Shown: in pieces, positions 1-8,495 of the stretch
Layout: every line of letters begins with the position of its first letter
Position numbering within the stretch: position 1 is the stretch's first letter
Source: Muribaculaceae bacterium
Lineage (GTDB): Bacteria > Bacteroidota > Bacteroidia > Bacteroidales > Muribaculaceae
Reading direction: 5' to 3'
Assembly (NCBI GenBank): GCA_017626045.1
Contig: JAGAJP010000050.1
Location: 1-64,000 of the forward strand
DNA length: 64,000 nucleotides
Program-made: the position numbers and the translations under genes
Notes under the pieces: model-generated
Databases searched by the model: none
What the model was told of the DNA's origin: nothing
The model's input: the letters and a program-made list of their open reading frames with translations, nothing else

Positions 1-73
1 CCTATAAAGTTACTGAATTTCAGCGACTTGACCAAATTTTTAGTGTTAAATTTTCATGCTAAACATCATATTT

Positions 74-110
74 TTAACGGATTAAACACTTGGCTCCTCG
101 GAGCCGTTAA
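74..110 (+). other. two alternative short hairpins in the lan upstream region
   Basis: GGCTCC and GGAGCC at 92-105 form a 6-bp stem around two bases. TTAACGG (74-80) can instead pair with CCGTTAA (104-110), and the two pairings share bases 104-105, so they compete in part. No T-tract follows, so this is not a standard terminator. It lies left of the IS in the stretch that probably held the native leader of the lanthipeptide genes. Any regulatory role is a guess. Confidence 0.3.
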
Positions 111-142
111 CAAACTCTCAAAAAATAACCGAAGTATTGATC

Positions 143-182
143 TTATGTTTTTAATATAAAAATTATGTTTTTAATATAAAAA
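143..182 (+). repeat. perfect tandem duplication of a 20-bp AT-rich unit
   Basis: The unit TTATGTTTTTAATATAAAAA occurs at 143-162 and again, identically and head to tail, at 163-182. It lies just upstream of the small ORF at 188. Such a duplication may be a regulator site or promoter duplication, or simple replication slippage. Nothing else is recognisable in 1-187 apart from an open reading stretch entering from the left edge (frame 1, to the stop at 157-159) that could be the tail of an upstream gene. Confidence 0.85.
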
Positions 183-187
183 CGTCC

Positions 188-286
188 ATGAGTTTTATTT
201 GTTCAAAAAAAAATCAATCAAAAAGATTTGAATTGATTGAAAATACATTAACATTGCAACCAAATGGATTATTATGTTGTTTATAA
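188..286 (+). CDS. 32-codon ORF, candidate RiPP precursor or leader peptide
   Basis: ATG at 188 is the only start in this frame after an upstream stop at 152-154; the stop is TAA at 284-286. The peptide starts MSFICSKKNQSKRFELIENT and ends NGLLCCL. Seen directly: a basic amphipathic front half and a short tail with two Thr and two adjacent Cys. Bacteroidota precursor leaders often carry a K-K-L-x-L-x-K-x-T-I pattern, which KRFELIENTLTLQ only loosely resembles, and there is no GG/GA cleavage motif. Without the IS982 insertion this ORF would end about 25 bp before lanC, the usual position of a precursor gene. Its AT-rich composition means it could also arise by chance. Confidence 0.25.
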   Translation: MSFICSKKNQSKRFELIENTLTLQPNGLLCCL

Positions 287-296
287 TAAAAAATAT

Positions 297-1324
297 ACCT
301 GTTGGAAGAATTAATTTCTTAAAATATTTATAATGAAAAAGTTGCACATATCGCTGATATTTAGTAAATTAGTGGTGGCCAAACCATTGATTACTATCAT
401 CGCGCATATGCACAACTTCATCGTAAAGTTCGGAAAAATACTCGGCATATACAAGGATTTTGCCGGAAATCGTGTCAATGAACTGGGGAATGTGCCCCGC
501 AGAGGTGTTGTCCCCAAGTTCTCGGATTTGGAAGTCATCGCGCTTTCCGCCACGGCGGAGGTCTTCGGCATAGACAGTGAAAACTACCTGTTTCATCGTC
601 TGAAGAATGAATGCGCCGGCCAACTTCCTCATCTCACGACACGTCGTCAGTATAACCAGCGACGCAAGCAGACTTATCTCCTTGGCGAAGAAATACGGAA
701 GGATATTGCAGCTCCCATGGATGGAAACGAAGATGTGTTCAGCATTGACTCCAAGCCTGTCAAAGTCTGTCAGAATGCAAGAGCCGCACGCTGTGCCATG
801 GGCAAGGATACGCCAGACCTGGCTCCCGCCTGGGGGTATTGCGCTTCCCAAGGCATGCATTATTATGGATATAAGCTCCACGCTGTATGCGGAATAAGCG
901 GAGTCATCCATAGTTATGACATGACAGCCGCCAACGTTCATGACCTCCACTACCTCAAGGATGTGCAGTGGGAATATCACGACTGCCTCATGCTTGGGGA
1001 CAAGGGGTATCTCAGCGCAGACATTCAGCAAAACCTGTTCGATGTGGCGCATATCTCCCTTGAAGTCCCTTATAGGCTCAACCAGAAGAACTGGCGTCCG
1101 CCAATCTGGGCTTATAAGAAGTTCAGAAAAAGAATTGAGACGCTCTTCTCCCAACTTAACGATCAATTCATGATGATACGCAATTACGCAAAGCAGCCAA
1201 AGGGCCTTTTTACCCGAATCGCAGCTAAAGTCTCGGCTCTTACGGTTCTGCAATATGTCAATTACGTCAATCATCGGAAAATCGGTCAAGTTAAATATGC
1301 ATTAATTTAATTCATCCAACAGGT
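297..1324 (+). mobile_element. complete IS982-family insertion sequence
   Basis: The element is 1,028 bp. Its left end ACCTGTTGGAAGAATTAA (297-314) matches the reverse complement of the right end (1307-1324) at 17 of 18 positions. AAAAAATAT directly precedes (288-296) and directly follows (1325-1333) the element, a perfect 9-bp target duplication, so both ends are exact and the insertion is intact. It carries one transposase gene. Rejoining the flanks restores a continuous AT-rich leader ending in the lanC start codon, with only four bases between the duplicated target and the ATG. The transposase reads in the same direction as lanC. Confidence 0.93.
333..1310 (+). CDS. IS982-family transposase (DDE)
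   Basis: A 325-aa DDE transposase that would cut and paste the surrounding element. The catalytic acidic residues are seen in the contexts FSIDSKPVKVC (first Asp), MLGDKGYLS (second Asp) and FRKRIETLFSQLNDQF (Glu), the arrangement of the IS982 family; length is also typical. The stop codon lies inside the right inverted repeat. The reading frame is intact, so the element may still be active. ATG at 333 is used; the conserved part begins near residue 26 (MHNFIVKFGKILG), so an internal start is possible. GC content is closer to the chromosome than to the AT-rich lan genes that follow, consistent with later insertion. Confidence 0.93.
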   Translation: MKKLHISLIFSKLVVAKPLITIIAHMHNFIVKFGKILGIYKDFAGNRVNELGNVPRRGVVPKFSDLEVIALSATAEVFGIDSENYLFHRLKNECAGQLPHLTTRRQYNQRRKQTYLLGEEIRKDIAAPMDGNEDVFSIDSKPVKVCQNARAARCAMGKDTPDLAPAWGYCASQGMHYYGYKLHAVCGISGVIHSYDMTAANVHDLHYLKDVQWEYHDCLMLGDKGYLSADIQQNLFDVAHISLEVPYRLNQKNWRPPIWAYKKFRKRIETLFSQLNDQFMMIRNYAKQPKGLFTRIAAKVSALTVLQYVNYVNHRKIGQVKYALI

Positions 1325-1337
1325 AAAAAATATTAAT

Positions 1338-2495
1338 ATGAAGAAAGAGATTTTTCGAAATACAACCCAATGTATTCAAAATGAATTTTGTTCCAAAAAT
1401 CATTTTGACTATTCCCTATTAGGAGGAGACTTTGGAAAGGTCTTGTTTTTATATATTGCTTCTAAATATAATTTATGCGAAAAAAGCGTTGCAGACGATT
1501 GCTTGAACTTGATACTGTCGTCAATAAAACATAGGCCAATAATTTCCAGTTATTGTAATGGACTCGCAGGCCTTTGTGTCGGCTTAAATTTTTTGGAAGA
1601 GAAACACTTCATTGAAGGCGTTTCAAATTCTATAGATGTGTATGATCATTATTTAAAGGGTCAATTACGCAAAAGTATTAAACATAACCTTGATTTTTTA
1701 CATGGTGCTATAGGAATTGGATTCTTTTTCATTTTGAGGGCTCAGTGCAATGATGATGCTTACCAGCAAGTTAAGTTTATCCTTCAATTTTTGGATGAGA
1801 ATTCATATAAAACAAAGGATGGATGCATATACTGGAAATATCCCAATAGATTTGGTGTTAATGAAGAAAACTTATCTTTATCGCATGGCATTTGTTCAAC
1901 CGCACTTTTCATTTCAAGGGCCTATCGAGTTTTGAATAGTCATGATAGAACACTATCCTTAAAACTTTTGGAAGGAATAGGTCGCTATTTGATGAGCAAT
2001 CTAAAAGACCCTGATGAATTAGGTTCTTTTACGCCTATGTTTCCGAATAATGCTAGAAGTCGTTTAGGTTGGTGTTATGGAGATATTGGCACTTCAATTG
2101 CATTAAGAGCAATAGGTGAAATAACTCAAAATCCTATCTTATCTCAAGCTTCATTTCAAATAGCTTCATATACTGCCACTCATCGTCGAAATCTTAAGTT
2201 CAATTTCGTTAATGATGCATGTTTATGTCATGGTGCATCAGGTATTGCACACTTTTTTAAAAATTGCTTAACCTATTATCAAGATGTAAGTTTTAAGGAA
2301 GCCTATATGTGGTGGAAAAATATAACTCTTGAAATGTACAAGTACGTTAATGGCAAATTCATGTTTGGCAATTTTAGATATGATGATTCAAGGATACATG
2401 AATGTTTAAATCTTTTAGAAGGAGATGCTGGGGCAACATTGATGTTGATGGATGAAGACGAATTGATTGATAATATTTTATTATATGACTACTGA
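1338..2495 (+). CDS. LanC-like lanthionine synthetase (cyclase)
   Basis: A 385-aa LanC-family protein, expected to be a cytosolic zinc enzyme that adds precursor Cys thiols to dehydrated Ser/Thr to form (methyl)lanthionine rings. The alpha/alpha-toroid repeats carry the LHG/SHG motifs (FLHGAIGIGFF, LSHGICSTALF). The zinc ligands are visible: Cys246 in GWCYGD and Cys297-His298 in LCHGASG. The gene is very AT-rich. It is first in a same-strand group and overlaps the dehydratase gene. Its native leader has been split by the IS982 insertion four bases upstream, so expression now depends on IS read-through or a newly formed promoter. With both LanB halves adjacent, a class I lanthipeptide role is well supported; the substrate is not. 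Confidence 0.9.
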   Translation: MKKEIFRNTTQCIQNEFCSKNHFDYSLLGGDFGKVLFLYIASKYNLCEKSVADDCLNLILSSIKHRPIISSYCNGLAGLCVGLNFLEEKHFIEGVSNSIDVYDHYLKGQLRKSIKHNLDFLHGAIGIGFFFILRAQCNDDAYQQVKFILQFLDENSYKTKDGCIYWKYPNRFGVNEENLSLSHGICSTALFISRAYRVLNSHDRTLSLKLLEGIGRYLMSNLKDPDELGSFTPMFPNNARSRLGWCYGDIGTSIALRAIGEITQNPILSQASFQIASYTATHRRNLKFNFVNDACLCHGASGIAHFFKNCLTYYQDVSFKEAYMWWKNITLEMYKYVNGKFMFGNFRYDDSRIHECLNLLEGDAGATLMLMDEDELIDNILLYDY

Positions 2496-4638
2496 TTTTT
2501 ATCCTATAAATGAATTTGTTTTCAGGAGGCCACGTATAGATTACAAAAATGTAACCTTGGATGACTTGTATCTTAGAAATATAATTGATTCTGACCTATT
2601 TCAGGAATCTATTTATTATGCATCTCCAGAGTTGTATTTAGAGTTAAGAAAATATATCAAAGGCATTTTTTCTGAAAAGAAAAAAAACAAAATGACGGGT
2701 ACGTTGTATAAATATTTGCAGCGTATGCATTATCGTTGTACTCCATTTGGCACGTTTGCGTTATGTGGATCTGGTTGTTATTCTGAAGATTCTTTAATCC
2801 CCAATGCCCAAAATATTAGATTGCATTATAGATATGATTATCAGTTTTTATACGAATACTTACTATTCCTTTTTAACAAATGTTTTTCTATTGTAAAACA
2901 TCAAATTATTGTTTGCACGAATCAGACAGTCTCTCATTTCAATAATTACTATTATTTAAATACACGTGGTGATGAGGGAGATATTATCGAAATTAAACTT
3001 CCAAGGTCAGATTTGTTGGATTTCATTCTTGACTTATCTCAATATAGAGTGAGTTGTAAACAAATAGTTCAGCAATGTCATTTAAACTTTGAAGTTGACG
3101 ATGAGGATATATATAATTATATCCAAAAATTGATTGTTAATGGGCTACTGTTAACTGATTTGAACATTGAAACAATTAGTAACGATAGTTTTGCTCAATT
3201 GTACAATAAACTAAAAGATGTCAATGTTCCTCTGCTGAGAAACATGAAAGAAACATTAGAAGTATTGAATTCTAATGTTAGTTTTGTTTTAAAACGAAAT
3301 GCTATTAGTTCATTATATACTGAAGCATGCAAAGTTGGGATAAAAATCAATAAAAATCAAATAATTCAAGTAGATTCATTTTCTGACACAAAAGCCTTAA
3401 TTAACTGCAAAGTTAAAGAGAACCTGAAAGAATGGTTCAATATTTTAGCGATGATAAATACTCCATTAGCCAATCCATTGTCTAATTTCGTACGTCGTTA
3501 TGTTGATAAATATGATGAAATGGAAATTTCTGTTTTAATGGCGCTCGACAAGAGATTCGGAATCGGGTATCATTCAATACTTAGCAACACATCTACATTG
3601 ATTGAAAAAATTAACAAGACATCTGGATCAAAACAAACTAATTCAGATGTCAAAAATTACAATCTTTCAATTATTGAGCAAATTGTATTAAATAAAATTA
3701 TAGAAAGTGATTCCATTTCAATAAAAAAAGTAAATTTGTTGAAATCGGATTTTGATTTGTATGATCATTCAAAACTTTATGATTTTCCAAATTCTTTTTC
3801 ATGCATTTATTCTATCGTCGGATATGATGACATGGGACCTATCATAAGTGGTATAAGCTTTTCTGGACCATCTGCCTCATGTCTTCTTACAAGATTTGCA
3901 GATGGACTAAATTCCATCAACAAAATAATATCTATTGTCGGAGAAAATGAAATTGAAAACAATAAAAATAGTATTTTGGCTGAAATCTCTCATTTGACAA
4001 AACCTCATGCTGGCAACGTACAAATGAGACCGAATTTCAGGAAATACAAAATATCTTATTTAATGTACTTTGATAATAATGAAAAGTTTAATATAGATAT
4101 AAAAGACTTATTCATAAAAATATCAAATGGTAAAATACATATTTTTTCTAGCAAGTTAAATAAGGAGATAATCCCTTGCTTTTCATCTGCGTATAATTAT
4201 AAATTCAACTCATCTGATATATATCAGTTCTTGGGAGATATCCAACAACAGCACTCGTCAAGAGCATTGTTTTCAAGATTTGATTCATTACTTTCGATGT
4301 TAAGGCATATTCCACGGATATGTTATAAAAACATAATTGTCTTTCCTGAGTCGTGGCTGATTAAAAATACATGGAAAAATATGAATGAAACCACAGCAAT
4401 AGAGAATTTCAAATCTGTACATGAAAATTTAAAAATGCCTTCATTTATCTCGTTTAATCAAGGTGATAATTATTTTATTATTAACATCAATTATTTAGGT
4501 AGTATTAAGGAGTTCATTAATTTGACAAAAAATTTAAGTCAGGTCATCGTGACCGAATTTTTGCCATTATCCAAAGAGTTCAAGCATTATGATACAATAT
4601 TGGAAGTTGTTCAACCATTCATAAAAAAAGTAAAATGA
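2485..4638 (+). CDS. LanB-type dehydratase, glutamylation (N-terminal) protein
   Basis: About 717 aa, matching the lantibiotic dehydratase N-terminal family, which uses glutamyl-tRNA to glutamylate precursor Ser/Thr. The signature RMHYRCTPFGTFAL is near residues 80-92 and the start MTTDFYPINEFVFRRP is typical. ATG 2485 is preferred over ATG 2467; it overlaps the lanC end by 11 bp, indicating translational coupling. The protein ends where a full-length LanB would continue into its elimination domain, which is instead encoded by the next gene. Split LanB enzymes are known from thiopeptides and from Bacteroidota lanthipeptides such as pinensins. Strongly AT-rich, with AAA/ATA/TTA-rich codon use unlike the genes after 8 kb, suggesting acquisition by transfer. 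Confidence 0.9.
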   Translation: MTTDFYPINEFVFRRPRIDYKNVTLDDLYLRNIIDSDLFQESIYYASPELYLELRKYIKGIFSEKKKNKMTGTLYKYLQRMHYRCTPFGTFALCGSGCYSEDSLIPNAQNIRLHYRYDYQFLYEYLLFLFNKCFSIVKHQIIVCTNQTVSHFNNYYYLNTRGDEGDIIEIKLPRSDLLDFILDLSQYRVSCKQIVQQCHLNFEVDDEDIYNYIQKLIVNGLLLTDLNIETISNDSFAQLYNKLKDVNVPLLRNMKETLEVLNSNVSFVLKRNAISSLYTEACKVGIKINKNQIIQVDSFSDTKALINCKVKENLKEWFNILAMINTPLANPLSNFVRRYVDKYDEMEISVLMALDKRFGIGYHSILSNTSTLIEKINKTSGSKQTNSDVKNYNLSIIEQIVLNKIIESDSISIKKVNLLKSDFDLYDHSKLYDFPNSFSCIYSIVGYDDMGPIISGISFSGPSASCLLTRFADGLNSINKIISIVGENEIENNKNSILAEISHLTKPHAGNVQMRPNFRKYKISYLMYFDNNEKFNIDIKDLFIKISNGKIHIFSSKLNKEIIPCFSSAYNYKFNSSDIYQFLGDIQQQHSSRALFSRFDSLLSMLRHIPRICYKNIIVFPESWLIKNTWKNMNETTAIENFKSVHENLKMPSFISFNQGDNYFIININYLGSIKEFINLTKNLSQVIVTEFLPLSKEFKHYDTILEVVQPFIKKVK

Positions 4639-5459
4639 TCCAACGAATTTTTTATCCTGGAGACAAGTGGCTTTATTTTAAAATTTATTCTTCTCCAATA
4701 AATGCAAATTATCTTCTTCATAACCTTATACAACCATTCACAAGCAAATGGTTGACTTTAGGCATTATCAATAAATGGTTTTTCATTCGCTACTCTGATC
4801 CTGGTCATCATCTTCGTTTAAGAATAGAGTTAACCGATATTAAATATATTGGAACTATAATTTGTGATTTTAGAAATAGAGTATTAGAAGACGCTGATAA
4901 AGGAGTAATTGCTTCGATTCAAATAGATACATATAAAAGAGAACTTGAACGGTATGGTGAAAACAATATCGATGATTGTGAGAATTTCTTCTTTTCTGAC
5001 AGCGTTGAGGTTCTGAAATCCATTAGTAGATGTAAAAGCGATATCGAATTATTAAAAGATTGCATTTGTTGGCTTTTTTCACTTATGCTTTCAACTAATA
5101 TGAGTTTCGATGAGATGAAGAAATTCCTTTCATATATGGAGGCTCAATATAAGATGGAATTTATTCTTTCCATTCAACAAATTGCAGTAATTGATATGGA
5201 ACTTAGAAAAATTCGAATGCCAATATTAGAAGAAATGAAATGTCTATATTTACAAAGAGATATTTTAGATAATACCAAATTTTGGATTAAGACCCAAGAT
5301 TCTTCATTTCATTTGTTGTCATCGATAATTCATATGCATGTTAACAGATTATTTATGTTGGATCAAAGGCTATATGAATATATTGTTTATCATATGTTAT
5401 TAAAGAGTTTAGATGGTCTTAAAAACATATTAAATAATAAAAACTTAAAAGACATCTGA
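4635..5459 (+). CDS. LanB-type dehydratase, glutamate-elimination (SpaB_C) protein
   Basis: A 274-aa protein of the thiopeptide-type bacteriocin biosynthesis/SpaB C-terminal family. WLYFKIYSSP and WFFIRYSDPGHHLRLRIEL are the characteristic N-terminal motifs. In LanB systems this domain removes glutamate from glutamylated Ser/Thr to leave dehydro residues. It overlaps the preceding gene by ATGA (4635-4638), so the two halves are probably made in equal amounts and act together: 717 plus 274 residues equals one ordinary LanB. The next gene starts one base after its stop. AT-rich like its partners. A cycloaddition role as in thiopeptide TbtD-like relatives is less likely because LanC is present. 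Confidence 0.88.
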   Translation: MIQRIFYPGDKWLYFKIYSSPINANYLLHNLIQPFTSKWLTLGIINKWFFIRYSDPGHHLRLRIELTDIKYIGTIICDFRNRVLEDADKGVIASIQIDTYKRELERYGENNIDDCENFFFSDSVEVLKSISRCKSDIELLKDCICWLFSLMLSTNMSFDEMKKFLSYMEAQYKMEFILSIQQIAVIDMELRKIRMPILEEMKCLYLQRDILDNTKFWIKTQDSSFHLLSSIIHMHVNRLFMLDQRLYEYIVYHMLLKSLDGLKNILNNKNLKDI

Positions 5460-5460
5460 T

Positions 5461-8040
5461 ATGGGGAGAGGAAGAATAGTCATCGGAATTGTGTGCATGT
5501 TGTGTGGTTTGTTTTCGTCGTATGCTTCGAAAGAATGTGGTCTGAGTGCTGACTCTATTGCATCGCGGATTATGTATCAGGTATGGTCTTATCCTCAGGA
5601 AAAGTTATATGTGATGACAGACAGAGATGCTTATGTTGCGGGAGATACTATACGTTTTCGAGCCTTTTTAGTGGATGCCGCTACTCATCGGCATCCGTAT
5701 ATGCCGAGCAAGTTCATATATGCTGAAGTGATTGATCCATTTGGTAAGACAGTGAAAAGAGTTAAGATAAAGGATCAAAATGATGCTTTTGCCGGAATAT
5801 TGCCACTTGATGAAGAACTGCCGGAAGGTTCATATACTTTTGCAGCATACACTAAGTTTATGGAAAATCAGGGGAAGGAATACTTCTTCAGAAAGTCCAT
5901 GCCGATATTTAGTCAGATGTCAAGGAAATACAGAATCGAGTCTGATAATGAAAACGAGAGGCTTACCGTCCGGCTAAAGGAAATCGGATCTGACAGGTTA
6001 ACAAGAGCCGAGAGAATATCAATCACCGGTCCAAATGAAGAATCATACTCGGGAGATGTCAAGAAGAGAAGTTCATATTCAATGAAAATATCCGATTCAA
6101 TGCGAGAAGCGGGATTTATTAAGGTTAAGTTTGACAGATATGAAAAATTCATATACATTCCGGATTATACAGAAGATATATCCCTTTCATTTCATCCTGA
6201 AGGTGGGTACCTTATACCGGGGCTTCCGAACAGACTTGCTTTCAAATCAATTGGTAAAAATGGACTTTCAAGGGATTTCAAGGGATTCATTTTGGACGAG
6301 GCAGACTCTGTGATTGACACTATATCCACCTCCCACATGGGAATGGGGGTATTTGAATTCACTCCTCAACATGGAAAATCATATAAGGCGGTTGTAGGTG
6401 ATAAATCCTTTTATCTCCCTGAGTCTCAAGATGAAGCTTCCGTTATACGAATTGACGAGGAGGGAAACGATAATATATTAGTTTCAATAAAAGGAAGGAA
6501 AACTCCGGATATGGCGCTGATTGCCCACAATGGCGGAGTGGTGACTTTCGCTGAGAATCCGGATTCCACTGCCACACTTAAGATTGACAGGAAAATTCTT
6601 GGAGTTGGCATAATACAATTTTTTCTTGTCAATGGCGATGGAGATATTCTTAGTTCAAGGATGATGTTCAATCATAGAGGATACATTCTCAATGACTCTG
6701 ATGAATCTCTTCCTGAGGGAGACTATGCCGTCAGGGCTTTCAGAGACACAATACCGGAACATTCGACGTCGATCGTGTCAGGACTTCTATTGCAGGGCGA
6801 TCTTAAAGGACATGTCGAGAATCCGGATTATTATTTTATAAATAGAGACAGCATAAAAGATGCCAACCTTGATATTTTATTGCTTACTCAGGGATGGGAA
6901 AGATACGACCTTAAGTCTGCAATTAAGCAAAAATACACAGTTCCCGACATCCCACTTGAAATTGGTGGTGAGATTTCAGGAACCGTCAAATCTCGTTGGC
7001 GTGCGAAACCGCTTTCAGATGCAATTGTTATGCTACTTGCTCCCGAGATAAACTTTGGTTCGCAAGCGATAACAGACAGTGAAGGTCGTTTTGTTTTTAA
7101 TGGTTTTGACTGGCCGGATGATACTCCTTTCTTTATTCAGGTGTTTGGAGAGTCGGGCAGTAAGGAACACAATTATATCGTTGACGAGGATGCTTTTCCG
7201 GTCAGCGAAACCTTGACAGAGCAAACCTCCGATTATAATCCGAAAGTATTCGAAGACGTGCTTGCACTCGCTTCCGGTACCATACTTCTTGAGGAGATTG
7301 TGGTGACTGCTCCCATGACCCCGGAGGAGTCGAAGTGTGAAATGCAAAGGGCTTTGGGTGTAAGGTCATTTACATCAGATGATTTTGACAACCTGCATGC
7401 AACTACATATGAAGATGTGATAAGGAGAATTCCGGGAATCCGTATAGTCAATGGCAACGTGGTCAGTATGCGGCCGCGTGGCACATACAACACCGGGGCC
7501 GGTGGTTCTCCGGTTGAATTATGGATTGACGGCACAAAATGGAATCCGACATTCTCACTTTCTTCAGGAGGGTTAGCTCAATCGGGAGACCCCGAGCCGG
7601 TCGGTGATCCTTTCAGAGCGGAACATACATACAAAGAATACAGCAACAATACTCTCAACGAGTTTGCCTCTATGTATCCTTTTGACGTTATTAAGTCAGT
7701 TGAATATTATCCCCCCGCTACAGCCCTTTTAATTAGCATGTCGGCAGCACACAAGGGTGGCGCACTGTTATTCACTACTAAAGACGGCAGCGAAATCAAG
7801 GATGCCAACCATGACTTGTTTATAAGAGAATTCAAGCGTTTAGGCTACACTAATGCGCCGGAAGCGTATAAACCCCATTACATTTATGATCTGACCACCG
7901 ATGATAAGTTGTATCGACATGTGTGGATTCCCATAGTGAAAGACGCAAAGTCACTTACCGTCTTTAAAGGTCTGAATAAGGAGATTGAAGGAATCAGTAA
8001 GGATGGCTTGCTCGTAACAATTCGCACCTGTTCTAAATAA
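5461..8040 (+). CDS. MG2 / carboxypeptidase-regulatory / TonB-plug surface protein
   Basis: An 859-aa protein with an N-terminal signal peptide (hydrophobic IVIGIVCMLCGLFSSYAS). In order: an MG2-type macroglobulin domain at about 45-135 (EKLYVMTDRDAYVAGDTIRF), central beta-rich domains, a carboxypeptidase-regulatory-like domain at about 500-575, and a TonB-receptor plug-like domain at about 610-775 (LEEIVVTAP, TYEDVIRRIPGIRI, VELWIDG). Only about 85 residues follow, so there is no 22-strand barrel and it cannot itself be an ordinary receptor. It starts one base after the LanB elimination gene, implying co-transcription; a role in periplasmic or outer-membrane handling of the product is inference. 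Less AT-rich than the lan genes, more than the chromosome. Confidence 0.75.
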   Translation: MGRGRIVIGIVCMLCGLFSSYASKECGLSADSIASRIMYQVWSYPQEKLYVMTDRDAYVAGDTIRFRAFLVDAATHRHPYMPSKFIYAEVIDPFGKTVKRVKIKDQNDAFAGILPLDEELPEGSYTFAAYTKFMENQGKEYFFRKSMPIFSQMSRKYRIESDNENERLTVRLKEIGSDRLTRAERISITGPNEESYSGDVKKRSSYSMKISDSMREAGFIKVKFDRYEKFIYIPDYTEDISLSFHPEGGYLIPGLPNRLAFKSIGKNGLSRDFKGFILDEADSVIDTISTSHMGMGVFEFTPQHGKSYKAVVGDKSFYLPESQDEASVIRIDEEGNDNILVSIKGRKTPDMALIAHNGGVVTFAENPDSTATLKIDRKILGVGIIQFFLVNGDGDILSSRMMFNHRGYILNDSDESLPEGDYAVRAFRDTIPEHSTSIVSGLLLQGDLKGHVENPDYYFINRDSIKDANLDILLLTQGWERYDLKSAIKQKYTVPDIPLEIGGEISGTVKSRWRAKPLSDAIVMLLAPEINFGSQAITDSEGRFVFNGFDWPDDTPFFIQVFGESGSKEHNYIVDEDAFPVSETLTEQTSDYNPKVFEDVLALASGTILLEEIVVTAPMTPEESKCEMQRALGVRSFTSDDFDNLHATTYEDVIRRIPGIRIVNGNVVSMRPRGTYNTGAGGSPVELWIDGTKWNPTFSLSSGGLAQSGDPEPVGDPFRAEHTYKEYSNNTLNEFASMYPFDVIKSVEYYPPATALLISMSAAHKGGALLFTTKDGSEIKDANHDLFIREFKRLGYTNAPEAYKPHYIYDLTTDDKLYRHVWIPIVKDAKSLTVFKGLNKEIEGISKDGLLVTIRTCSK

Positions 8041-8067
8041 TGCGTGTCTAAAAGATTATATCTGCCT

Positions 8068-8490
8068 TCAATCAGAATGCATATTATTGATGGTGGCAGT
8101 CGAGTCAACAGCAAGGGAGTCCAGAGGCAAAGACGGGTGGAGGATGGTGAGGATTCTCTCGTCGCGTGCCTCGATGTATGCCTTCAGGAGGCGGGCTATG
8201 GTGTCGTTCTGTCCTTCGGACAACAGCAGGTCGGTGTCGGCGGGATAACTGAAGTTTATCTTCTCAAGACTGTCTTCAAACTGCAGGCACACGTTTGCCC
8301 ATGTGGCGCTATCGGGTGCCTCTGCTACCCTGCCGGTGTAGTTCTCTATAAGAGAGGCAGTTTCGAAAAACATCCGCACAGCCCCGCTTCTGTCTTTTGT
8401 CGCTTTGCCGCCGGAACATGCAGTAGCGGCGACTACCGCCGCCACTCCGGCCATTATCCCTGCCGCTATATGAATTATTCGTCTCATCAT
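8068..8490 (-). CDS. small putative lipoprotein
   Basis: 140 aa with a lipoprotein signal: a basic start MMRR, a hydrophobic stretch and VAATACSGG with the modified Cys at position 25. The remainder is mostly helical and acidic, without a family I recognise. It begins five bases after the uvrA stop, so it is probably co-transcribed with uvrA. It faces the 5461-8040 gene convergently across 27 bp; no clear terminator hairpin is seen there. Confidence 0.75.
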   Translation of the reverse strand: MMRRIIHIAAGIMAGVAAVVAATACSGGKATKDRSGAVRMFFETASLIENYTGRVAEAPDSATWANVCLQFEDSLEKINFSYPADTDLLLSEGQNDTIARLLKAYIEARDERILTILHPSLPLDSLAVDSTATINNMHSD

Positions 8491-8495
8491 TCCCT

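Noticed and set aside
369..1289. 306-codon minus-strand frame opposite the IS transposase
   Set aside because: It lies wholly antisense to an intact IS982 transposase with recognised DDE motifs and shows no family features of its own.
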